A DNA stretch of 7,206 bases from an uncultured Bacteroidaceae bacterium (lineage in GTDB: Bacteria; Bacteroidota; Bacteroidia; Bacteroidales; Bacteroidaceae): contig CAKRMO010000054.1 of NCBI GenBank assembly GCA_934364765.1, positions 1 through 7,206 of the forward strand, in the 5' to 3' direction. Both the position numbers and the translations under genes were made by a program. Numbering within the stretch: the first letter of the stretch is position 1; every line of letters begins with the position of its first letter. Shown one piece after another: positions 1 to 6,895 of this stretch. The notes below the pieces were generated by a model. That model ran no database searches and had not been told where the DNA came from. It saw nothing but the letters and a program-made list of their open reading frames with translations.

Positions 1-1473
1 GCCCGCCCCACAAGCGAGTTCTCGGGCGGTTGGAGAATGCGCATAGAGCTTGCGAAGATACTTTTGCGCCAGCCCGACGTGCTTCTGCTCGACGAGCCGA
101 CCAACCATCTTGACATAGAGAGCATACAATGGCTTGAGGATTTCCTGAAGCAGGCAAAGTGTTCCGTGCTTCTCGTGAGCCACGACCGCGCTTTCCTCAA
201 CAACGTAACAACGCGCACAATGGAGATCTCCGTGGGCAGGATTGTTGATTACCGCGTGGGATACGACGAGTTTGTGAAACTGCGGGCGGAAAGGCGCGAG
301 CAGCAGCTTCGTGCTTATGAAAACCAGCAAAAGGAAATTGCCGACATAAAGGACTTCATAGAGCGTTTCAGATACAAGCCCACCAAGGCGGTGCAGGTTC
401 AGAGCCGCATAAAGCAGCTGGAGAAAATCGTGCCCATCGAGGTTGACGAGGTTGACAATTCGTCGCTCCACCTCAAGTTCCCGCCCTGCCAGCGCAGCGG
501 CGATTTCCCCGTGATATGCAAGGACGTGGAGAAAAGCTATGGCGACCACCTTATTTTCTCGGACGTGAACCTTTCGATAAGGCGCGGCGAGAAGGTGGCG
601 TTTGTCGGCAAAAACGGCGAAGGCAAGTCCACGCTCGTGAAGTGCATCATGGGGCAGATACCGTTTGGCGGCGAGCTGAAGATAGGGCACAACGTTGAAA
701 TCGGGTACTATGCCCAAAACCAGGCGCAGCTTCTCGATGACAGCATAACCGTTCACGACACAATTGACCGCGCCGCACGCGGGGAGATACGCCTTAAGAT
801 TAACGACATCCTCGGAGCGTTTATGTTCGGGGGCGAGGCAGGCGAGAAATATGTGAAGTTCCTTTCGGGCGGCGAGCGCAGCAGGCTTGCCATGATACAG
901 CTCCTGCTTGAGCCGGTGAACCTCCTGATACTCGACGAGCCTACAAACCATTTGGACATGCAGACCAAGGACGTGCTTAAAGAGGCTATTCTCGCTTTTG
1001 ACGGCACGGCAATAATCGTCTCCCACGACCGCGACTTCCTGAACGGGCTTGTGTCGAAAGTTTACGAGTTCGGCGAAGGGAAGGTGAGGGAGCATATCGG
1101 CGGCATCTACGACTTCCTTTCCAAGAAAAACATTAGTTCGCTCGGGGAGCTGCAAGGCAGGCGTGCCACAGAAACTCCGGCACAGCCCAAGACGGAGAGC
1201 CGCAGCGAGGGGCGCATTGCCTATGAGCAGCAAAAGGAGATTGCCAAACGCCGCCGCAAGCTGGAACGCGCCGCCGAGGAGGCGGAAAAGGAGGTTACGC
1301 AGTTCGAGGCGGCGGTGAAGCTTCTCGAGCAGCAGATGAGCGACCCCGCCGCAGCGCAGGACGCTTCGCTTTTCAGCAGGCACGCATCGCTCTCAAAACA
1401 GCTTGCAAGGGCGATGGAGGAATGGGAGAACGCCGAAGGCGAACTCGAACAGTTCAACGCCGAACAGCAATAA
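1..1473 (+). CDS. ABC-F family ATPase (ribosome-associated), 5' end outside the window
   Basis: Frame 1 is open from base 1, so the gene begins upstream. The ATG at 37 is internal, because the ABC signature FSGGW (19-33) precedes it. 490 residues are visible. ABC-F proteins usually have about 640, so roughly 150 residues including the first Walker A are missing. In order: signature 1; Walker B LLLDEPTNHLD with its Asp-Glu at 91-96; H-loop His at 181-183; the charged helical interdomain linker (about 270-435, the ABC_tran_Xtn region that reaches into the ribosomal E site); Walker A GKNGEGKST at 607-633; signature LSGGE at 862-876; Walker B with catalytic Glu at 937-939; H-loop His at 1024-1026. 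A Lys/Glu-rich coiled-coil tail follows (about 1200-1470), as in Uup/YdiF-like members. There are two nucleotide sites and no transmembrane segments, so it is not a transporter. Known family role: translation factor or ribosome protection. The exact subfamily is not settled. Confidence 0.95.
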   Translation, partial: ARPTSEFSGGWRMRIELAKILLRQPDVLLLDEPTNHLDIESIQWLEDFLKQAKCSVLLVSHDRAFLNNVTTRTMEISVGRIVDYRVGYDEFVKLRAERREQQLRAYENQQKEIADIKDFIERFRYKPTKAVQVQSRIKQLEKIVPIEVDEVDNSSLHLKFPPCQRSGDFPVICKDVEKSYGDHLIFSDVNLSIRRGEKVAFVGKNGEGKSTLVKCIMGQIPFGGELKIGHNVEIGYYAQNQAQLLDDSITVHDTIDRAARGEIRLKINDILGAFMFGGEAGEKYVKFLSGGERSRLAMIQLLLEPVNLLILDEPTNHLDMQTKDVLKEAILAFDGTAIIVSHDRDFLNGLVSKVYEFGEGKVREHIGGIYDFLSKKNISSLGELQGRRATETPAQPKTESRSEGRIAYEQQKEIAKRRRKLERAAEEAEKEVTQFEAAVKLLEQQMSDPAAAQDASLFSRHASLSKQLARAMEEWENAEGELEQFNAEQQ

Positions 1474-1501
1474 AGAACAATAACAACCAAACAAAAACTA
1501 T

Positions 1502-3532
1502 ATGAACCTTAAGATGATTATTTCAGCATTTGCGTTGGCAGGGCTTACAGCTTCCAGCGGCAACGCCCAGCTTGCCACCGGCGTTCACAAGGAGGACTTG
1601 GACACCAGCGTGAACCCCGGCGACGACTTCTACAAGTTCGCCTGCGGCGGCTGGATGAAGAGCCATCCGCTTCCCGGCGATTATTCGCGCTACGGCACAT
1701 TCGAGCAGCTTGACGAGAACAACGACAAGCAAGTGCGCGAGCTGATTGAGGGAATTGCCTGCAAGAAACAGGATGCCGGCTCCATAGCCCAGAAGATTGG
1801 CGACCTGTACAACCTTGCAATGGACTCGGTGCGCAAGAACAAGGAGGGCGTGAAACCGATAGCCAAGTACCTTGACATGGTGAAGGACATAAAGACCTTC
1901 AAGGACGTGATGGGAGTAAACGCAAAGCTCGAGCGCATAGGAATGAGCGGGTATTTCAACACCGGTGCCGACGCCGACCTGAAGGACAGCAAGAACAACC
2001 TTGTGCAGATAGGTCAGGGCGGTCTCACTCTTGGAGAGAAGGAATATTATATTGACACAGACTCCGCCACGCTCAAGATACGCACGGAATTCTCCAGATA
2101 TATAACCAAGGTGTTTGAACTCTGCGGCTACGACAACGCCACGGCAAAGGCCAAAACGCAGTATGTTATGGACGTGGAGAACGCGCTGGCAAAAGTTTCG
2201 CGCTCCGCCACGGAGCTTCGCGACCCCGAGTCAAACTACAACAAGATGACTTTCGCGCAACTCCAGAAAGACTATCCCACAATCGACTGGAAGAGCTACT
2301 ACACCGAGTGCGGCTATCCCGATTTCAAGGATATAAGCGTGGGGCAGCCGGAGTTTCTCCACGGAGTGGAAAACGCCTTGAAGACGATGCCCGTTGAGGC
2401 GCACAAGGCATACCTTGAGTTCAAAATCATAGACTTCGCCGCAAACTACACCAATGACGAGATGCGCAAGGCAAGCTTCGATTTCTACGGCAAGGTGTTC
2501 TCGGGCAAAAAAGAGGAGAAGCCGACATGGAAGCGTGCGGTTGCGCTTGTGCAGGGCGTGATTGGCGAAGGCGTGGGAAAGATGTATGTTGAGAAATATT
2601 TCCCCGAAAGCTCCAAGGAGCGCATGATAAAGCTCGTGAAAAACCTTCAGACAGCCCTCGGCGAGCGCATTGAGGCGCAGACATGGATGAGCGCGGAAAC
2701 CAAGAAGAAGGCAATGGAGAAACTTTCCACATTCTATGTGAAGATTGGCTATCCCGACAAATGGAAAGACTATTCCAAGCTCACAGTTGACCACAAGCTG
2801 TCTCTTTTGGACAACATCGCAGAGGCTGTGAAGTTTGCCAACGACGACGAGATTGAGCGCACTGTGAACAAGAAGGTTGACCGCACAAAGTGGTACATGA
2901 ACCCGCAGACCGTCAACGCTTACTACAATCCCACGACCAACGAGATTTGCTTCCCCGCAGGCATACTGCAGCCGCCTTTCTTCGACGCAAGCGCGGATGA
3001 CGCTTTCAACTACGGCGCGATAGGCGTTGTGATTGGCCACGAGATGACCCACGGATTTGACGACCAGGGGCGGCAGTTCGACAAGGACGGCAATCTTAAA
3101 GACTGGTGGACCAAGGCCGATGGGGACAACTTCAAGAAGCGTGCGCAGGTTATGAGCGATTTCTTCAGCAACATAGAGGTGCTTCCCGGACTGAAAGCCA
3201 ACGGCAAACTGACCTTAGGCGAGAACCTTGCCGACCACGGAGGCCTGAACGTGGCGTTCCAGGCACTGCAGAACGCGATGAAGGAAGCCCCGCTCGACAG
3301 TGCGGACGGCTTCACGCCCGAACAGCGTTTCTTCATAGCATACGCCAACGTCTGGGCCGCAAACATAAGCGATGAGGAGATACGCCGCCGCACAAAGAGC
3401 GACCCGCACGCCTTGGGACGCTGGAGAGTGAACGGCGCACTCCCGCACATTGACGCATGGTACAAGGCGTTCAACGTAACCGAAAAGAACAAGCTGTTCG
3501 TTCCCAAAGACAAGAGGGTTACAATCTGGTAA
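1502..3532 (+). CDS. M13 family zinc metallopeptidase (neprilysin/PepO-like), exported
   Basis: 676 residues, the normal length for bacterial M13 endopeptidases, which cleave oligopeptides on the N-terminal side of hydrophobic residues. A type I signal peptide is visible: K4, a hydrophobic stretch over residues 5-17, and a likely cut after A22 (GNA|QL). There is no lipobox Cys, so the product is predicted to be periplasmic or secreted. The M13 N-terminal domain opens with the typical PGDDFYKFACGGW stretch. The catalytic domain has the NAYY substrate-binding motif (N472-Y475), the zinc motif HEMTH (H513, E514, H517), and ENLAD with the third zinc ligand E574 and D578. DPH (634-636) and RVNG (R642) follow near the C-terminus. 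The usual C-terminal Cys-x-x-Trp of mammalian neprilysin is absent (it ends VTIW), which is common in bacteria. It lies 28 bases after the ABC-F gene with an A-rich leader and no Shine-Dalgarno sequence, so co-transcription is plausible. A terminator follows. Confidence 0.96.
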   Translation: MNLKMIISAFALAGLTASSGNAQLATGVHKEDLDTSVNPGDDFYKFACGGWMKSHPLPGDYSRYGTFEQLDENNDKQVRELIEGIACKKQDAGSIAQKIGDLYNLAMDSVRKNKEGVKPIAKYLDMVKDIKTFKDVMGVNAKLERIGMSGYFNTGADADLKDSKNNLVQIGQGGLTLGEKEYYIDTDSATLKIRTEFSRYITKVFELCGYDNATAKAKTQYVMDVENALAKVSRSATELRDPESNYNKMTFAQLQKDYPTIDWKSYYTECGYPDFKDISVGQPEFLHGVENALKTMPVEAHKAYLEFKIIDFAANYTNDEMRKASFDFYGKVFSGKKEEKPTWKRAVALVQGVIGEGVGKMYVEKYFPESSKERMIKLVKNLQTALGERIEAQTWMSAETKKKAMEKLSTFYVKIGYPDKWKDYSKLTVDHKLSLLDNIAEAVKFANDDEIERTVNKKVDRTKWYMNPQTVNAYYNPTTNEICFPAGILQPPFFDASADDAFNYGAIGVVIGHEMTHGFDDQGRQFDKDGNLKDWWTKADGDNFKKRAQVMSDFFSNIEVLPGLKANGKLTLGENLADHGGLNVAFQALQNAMKEAPLDSADGFTPEQRFFIAYANVWAANISDEEIRRRTKSDPHALGRWRVNGALPHIDAWYKAFNVTEKNKLFVPKDKRVTIW

Positions 3533-3564
3533 AAAGTCCGTGCGCAATCTGCCGGAAACAACAA

Positions 3565-3608
3565 AAACTCCCCGCAAGGCACAAAAGCCCTGCGGGGAGT
3601 TTGCTTTA
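3565..3608 (+). terminator. Rho-independent terminator after the M13 peptidase gene
   Basis: A 10-bp perfect stem, ACTCCCCGCA (3567-3576) against TGCGGGGAGT (3591-3600), is extended by two A-T pairs at the base. Past one A-C mismatch, an inner GGC/GCC stem closes an ACAAAA loop (3581-3586). The trailing strand reads TTTGCTTTA, a broken T-tract. The A-rich stretch just upstream gives a longer T-run on the reverse strand, so the hairpin could act in both directions, although no reverse-strand gene is seen ending here. Confidence 0.82.
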
Positions 3609-3623
3609 TGCGTAAGCCGTTGT

Positions 3624-3662
3624 GTTACAAGATAATATCAGTTTTAGGATTTCTATTGTAAC
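3624..3662. repeat. Spaced inverted repeat GTTACAA / TTGTAAC
   Basis: A perfect 7-bp inverted repeat: GTTACAA at 3624-3630 and TTGTAAC at 3656-3662, with 25 bases between. There is no T-tract and the loop is long, so it is unlikely to be a terminator. It could be a regulator half-site pair or chance in AT-rich DNA. Confidence 0.25.
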
Positions 3663-3703
3663 GATATGTTTTTCAGATGTTTGCAAACGGCAAAAAAAGG
3701 TCT

Positions 3704-3787
3704 GATGTAGTCTGGATTATGTCTGATATAATTCTTCCCGCATAGGACATAGTTTTTCCTGCATCCGATGTAGTTTTCGCGGCATTT
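3704..3787. repeat. Four degenerate 21-bp tandem repeats, exactly phased
   Basis: Units start at 3704, 3725, 3746 and 3767, exactly 21 bases apart with no spacer. By my count over 19 positions, units 2 and 3 match at 15 and units 3 and 4 at 14. Unit 1 shares the first eight bases GATGTAGT with unit 4 and then diverges. The approximate consensus is GATGTAGTTTTTCCNGCAT, and units 2-4 each contain a GCAT at the same position. The array lies about 125 bases before the nucleotidyltransferase start and about 95 bases after the terminator hairpin. A 21-bp period is two DNA helical turns, so equivalent bases face the same side. Confidence 0.75.
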
Positions 3788-3834
3788 GGAAAAACGCAAT
3801 TATTTTACCGCCGCCGTTGCAGGATAATCGGAAT

Positions 3835-3842
3835 AAAATTTG
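3835..3842 (+). promoter_or_regulatory. Weak Bacteroidota-type -7 element candidate
   Basis: AAAATTTG differs by one base from the Bacteroidota -7 consensus TAnnTTTG. It would give a leader of about 60 bases before the start codon at 3912. No convincing TTTG lies at the expected -33 spacing, so this is only a suggestion. Confidence 0.2.
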
Positions 3843-3911
3843 TATCATTGCATGATATTAAAACCGTTTTGCGGACTGAAAGCGCAAACACACTAACGAA
3901 TTATCTTACAG

Positions 3912-5738
3912 ATGCAGGCTCTTATATTGGCGGCGGGAATGGGCAAACGCCTCAAGGAATTTACAAAGGACAACACCAAGTGCATGGTCAGGGTGAACGG
4001 CGAAATGCTCATCGACCGCGTGGTGGCGCAACTTCTGCGTCTGGGCGTGAGCCGCCTGGTGGTGGTAACGGGCTACAAGGGCGAGTCCCTGCGGAGGCAT
4101 CTCGGCACGGAGCGCGGCGGGATGAGGATAGAGTATGTTGACAACCCCGACTACTGGCGCACAAACAACATCTACTCCCTGTGGCTTGCCAAGGACAAAC
4201 TGCAGCAGGAGGACACGCTGCTCTTGGAAAGCGATTTGATATTCGACTATGGGCTTCTTGAGGGCATAGCCCAGGACAAGGAGCCGAACCTCGCCCTCGT
4301 GGCGAAATACGAGCCTTGGATGGACGGCACGATGGTGCAGATTGACAAGGACCGCAACATTGTGAATTTCGTGCCCAAAAAGGCTTTTGACTACAAATAT
4401 TCGGCCACCTACTACAAAACGGTGAACATATACAAGTTCTCAAAGGAGTTTTCCGCAAACAAGTATGTGCCTTTTCTCGAGGCATACATCAAGGCGGTGG
4501 GAAACAACGAATACTACGAGAATGTGCTGAGCATCATAACATTCCTCAACAGCAGCAGCCTCAAGGCCCTGCCCGTGAACGGCGGCAAATGGTATGAGAT
4601 TGACGACAAGCTCGACCTCGACACCGCAGAGCTTATATTTGCCGGCGACGGGGACATTCTCGGCAAACTGTCTGCGCGGCACGGCGGCCTGTGGCGCATT
4701 CCGCGCCTTCTTGATTTCAGTTTCCCCACCAATGTGTTCTTTGCCGCTTCGGGAATGACAGACGAGCTGGAGGCCAATTTCCGCACTCTTCTTTCGTCAA
4801 GCCCATCGGCTATTGGGGTGAGCAGCCTCTGCGCAAGCAAGTGCTGGAACGTCAGGGAGAAGTATGTTGTACCGGGAAACGGAGTGTGCGAACTTGTTGA
4901 GAAGCTGCGCCGCGAACTCGGCGGAACGGTATGCACCGTGCGCCGGCTGCCGGCAGTTTTCGGGCGCACCAACAGCAGCGACACCCTTGTCTATGTGCCG
5001 CAAAGCGCAGACCTGTCATACTCGGCAGAGGACATAATGGAATTTTTGCGCCCGCGCAATGCCGGCATCCTGATGCTGTCAAACCCCGATCTTGTAACGG
5101 GAAGCGTCACGCCGCGAAAGGACATACTGCGCCTGGCTGAATGGTGCGGGCAACGCAATATGCACATGGTGGTGGACGAGAGCGCGGCGGATTTCTGCAC
5201 CGCGCCGCCCGAATGCTCCGTGCTTGACGACAGTGTGCTTGAACAGCATCCCCACGTTGCGGTGGTCAAAAGCATGGCGGCGTATGGCATTGCCGGAATA
5301 CGCCTCGCGATACTTTGTTCGGGCGACAGCGGACTTGTGGGCAGGATAAAGGCTTCTTCGGGCCTGTGGAACGTAAATTCCGTGGCAGAGTTCTTCATGC
5401 AAATTCTCGGAAAGTACGAAAGCGGCTACGCACGCTCGTGCGAGGCATTGGGGAAAGAGCGGGAACACCTGCGCGAGGGACTCGGAAAATCCGGGGTCCT
5501 GAAAGCGATGCCGTCTCAGGCTAACTTCCTGCTGTGCGAGGTGATGAAGCCCGCCACTGTGTCCGCGCTTTTGCTGTGGATGCTGAGAAAGCACAACATC
5601 CTGCTGCACGACAGCACCGCACAAGTGAATGCCGGCGGCAGGGAATTTGTGAGGATAGCCGTAAGAAGCCATGCCGACAACGCGCATCTGCTTGCCGCGC
5701 TATGCGAAGCCGGAGCCTTCCCGCCCCTGCGCAAGTAG
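3912..5738 (+). CDS. LicC/PntC-like nucleotidyltransferase fused to a degenerate aminotransferase-like domain
   Basis: 608 residues. The start is firm: an in-frame stop lies at 3894-3896, and the N-terminus MQALILAAGMGKRL is the family motif. Domain 1 (about 1-250) is a sugar-phosphate nucleotidyltransferase of the phosphocholine/phosphonate cytidylyltransferase type. It has GMGKR (9-13), K23, a metal-binding Asp in LLLESD (D108), WMDGT (136-140) and YEIDDKLDLD (D231/D232). It should make a CDP-activated headgroup; substrate unknown (phosphocholine, phosphoethanolamine, aminoethylphosphonate or inositol phosphate are candidates). Domain 2 (about 262-608) resembles HisC/CobD-type fold I aminotransferases: GNG (322-324), NPD..TG (391-397), DES (422-424), YGIAGIR (to R464), SQANFLL and RIAVR near the end. 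The PLP lysine expected eight residues before R464 is Ala456, and other cofactor contacts are changed. No partner gene (phosphonomutase, CDP-alcohol transferase) is in the window. It is probably transcribed alone. Confidence 0.9.
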   Translation: MQALILAAGMGKRLKEFTKDNTKCMVRVNGEMLIDRVVAQLLRLGVSRLVVVTGYKGESLRRHLGTERGGMRIEYVDNPDYWRTNNIYSLWLAKDKLQQEDTLLLESDLIFDYGLLEGIAQDKEPNLALVAKYEPWMDGTMVQIDKDRNIVNFVPKKAFDYKYSATYYKTVNIYKFSKEFSANKYVPFLEAYIKAVGNNEYYENVLSIITFLNSSSLKALPVNGGKWYEIDDKLDLDTAELIFAGDGDILGKLSARHGGLWRIPRLLDFSFPTNVFFAASGMTDELEANFRTLLSSSPSAIGVSSLCASKCWNVREKYVVPGNGVCELVEKLRRELGGTVCTVRRLPAVFGRTNSSDTLVYVPQSADLSYSAEDIMEFLRPRNAGILMLSNPDLVTGSVTPRKDILRLAEWCGQRNMHMVVDESAADFCTAPPECSVLDDSVLEQHPHVAVVKSMAAYGIAGIRLAILCSGDSGLVGRIKASSGLWNVNSVAEFFMQILGKYESGYARSCEALGKEREHLREGLGKSGVLKAMPSQANFLLCEVMKPATVSALLLWMLRKHNILLHDSTAQVNAGGREFVRIAVRSHADNAHLLAALCEAGAFPPLRK

Positions 5739-5773
5739 GATTTCCCCAAAACGTCATGGCGCAAGGCGCACTT

Positions 5774-6895
5774 TCAGCGGTTAAGCCTGTATCTTGCCCC
5801 GTTCAGGCTTTTCACAATGCCGCGCATCTCCATTTCAAAAAGCACTGACATCAGCCGCGCCATGGGAATGTCGGTCTCAACAGTTATAAGGTTTATCTGC
5901 TTGCCGTCGCTCCCTTCGAGCGAATCAGCTATTCTCCGCTCCTCTTCGCTAAGTTCTGGGAAAAGCTCCGGGGCGGCATGACCCGCAGCCGCCGGATTTG
6001 TTTCGCAATCCCAGCACAAAGCCTTTACGAGACTTTCGGCAGAGGTTATCATGCGCGCCTTGTTGTCCATAATAAGCATATTGCACCCTTGGGAGGCGGC
6101 ATCGCCCGCACGTCCCGGAAAGGCGCACACTTCGCGGTCGTAGCTCTCCGCCACGGATGCCGTTATCAGGCTTCCGCCCTTTGTCGCACTCTCCACCACC
6201 ACGGTTGCGTCGGAAAGCCCGGCAATGATGCGGTTTCTCCTCACAAAATTCGTCTTTTCGGGAATAGTCCCGCTGGGAAACTCCGTAAGAAGCCCGCCAT
6301 TGCCAAGCATCATCCTTGCCGTGTCGCGGTGCATCGCAGGATAAACGGTGTCGAGCCCGTGTGCTAGCACGCCGACGGTAGGCAGCCCCGCCGCGAGTGC
6401 GCCACGGTGTGCGTTGATGTCTATTCCGTAAGCCAGACCGCTTACAACAACAGTGCCGGGGGCCAAGGCGGCAAGGTCGCGTGTGAAAGAGGCACACAAT
6501 CCCCTGCCGTATTCCGTGCAGTGGCGCGTGCCTACCACAGAAATTATCCTGCGCGAGTTGAGGTTCGCGTTTCCTTTATAGAAAAGCACAAGCGGCGCGT
6601 CGGCGCATCCCTTGAGCCGCGCAGGATAGTCGGCATCCCCTATGCCGAGGCACTGTATCCCCTTGCTTACGGCAAATTCCAGCTCCTTTTCGGCAAGCGG
6701 CATGACACCGTCAAGTTTTCTCACCGCCTCGGCGAGCTTTGGCGAAGCTTCGGGAACAGCGTCCCTGATGTCGCTGCGGCTCTCCCATACGGCGGTCGCG
6801 CTTCCCGCCCTGCGCCACAGTTCCAAGGCATTGGCGGGGGAATACTTGAACACGAAGGCTATCGCCGTCTCGTAAAGTGTCTCGCGGGAAATCAT
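5774..6895 (-). CDS. dprA: DNA-processing protein DprA (Smf)
   Basis: 373 residues, normal length. DprA binds incoming single-stranded DNA in the cytoplasm and loads RecA during natural transformation; it is also widespread in bacteria not known to be competent. An N-terminal helical region (about 1-75) precedes a Rossmann-like DprA fold (about 80-293). That fold carries VVGTR (120-124, the variant of VGSR), SGLAYGID (152-159), a GTIPEKTNFVRRNRIIAGLS stretch (209-228) in which the usual FPxRNR reads FVRRNR, and GGSLITA (240-246). After an Ala/Glu-rich linker comes a small C-terminal winged-helix domain (about 313-373, the DprA_WH type). Its ATG overlaps the TGA of the thioesterase gene by four bases (ATGA, 6892-6895), so translation is probably coupled. 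It converges on the nucleotidyltransferase gene with 35 bases between the two stops. Confidence 0.97.
   Translation of the reverse strand: MISRETLYETAIAFVFKYSPANALELWRRAGSATAVWESRSDIRDAVPEASPKLAEAVRKLDGVMPLAEKELEFAVSKGIQCLGIGDADYPARLKGCADAPLVLFYKGNANLNSRRIISVVGTRHCTEYGRGLCASFTRDLAALAPGTVVVSGLAYGIDINAHRGALAAGLPTVGVLAHGLDTVYPAMHRDTARMMLGNGGLLTEFPSGTIPEKTNFVRRNRIIAGLSDATVVVESATKGGSLITASVAESYDREVCAFPGRAGDAASQGCNMLIMDNKARMITSAESLVKALCWDCETNPAAAGHAAPELFPELSEEERRIADSLEGSDGKQINLITVETDIPMARLMSVLFEMEMRGIVKSLNGARYRLNR

Larger units (their letters stand above)
3533..3911. other. 379-base intergenic region
   Basis: No credible coding sequence. Going left to right it holds the terminator of the peptidase gene (about 3565-3608), a spaced 7-bp inverted repeat (3624-3662), a short perfect palindrome GTTTGCAAAC (3679-3688), four 21-bp-phased degenerate repeats (3704-3787), and an AT-rich stretch with a weak promoter-like element before the nucleotidyltransferase start at 3912. 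It is visibly more AT-rich than the flanking genes. Confidence 0.8.

Noticed and set aside
2231..3052. Long reverse-strand open frame (273 codons) inside the M13 peptidase gene
   Set aside because: It is antisense to well-conserved catalytic-domain sequence (part of the M13 N-terminal domain and the NAYY and HEMTH motifs), its translation shows no recognisable domain, and long antisense frames are expected in GC-rich codon-biased genes.
3704..3787. Short CRISPR-like array
   Set aside because: The 21-bp units are directly adjacent with no unique spacers and are too degenerate for CRISPR repeats; no cas genes are present.
3848..4141. Forward open frame starting before the nucleotidyltransferase gene
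   Set aside because: Most of it overlaps the nucleotidyltransferase gene in another frame, and its translation is low-complexity and resembles nothing known.
5079..5687. Reverse-strand open frame (202 codons) opposite the aminotransferase-like domain
   Set aside because: It is a mirror of the real coding frame; the forward frame carries the family motifs to its C-terminus and the antisense product shows no recognisable motif.
3912..5738. Calling the protein a plain histidinol-phosphate or CobD-type aminotransferase
   Set aside because: The N-terminal 250 residues are a nucleotidyltransferase, and the aminotransferase-like half lacks the catalytic lysine, so a catalytic aminotransferase name would mislead.
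5739..5773. Terminator between the convergent genes
   Set aside because: Only a 4-bp GCGC/GCGC stem with a 3-base loop (5759-5769) and no T-tract on either strand; too weak to call.
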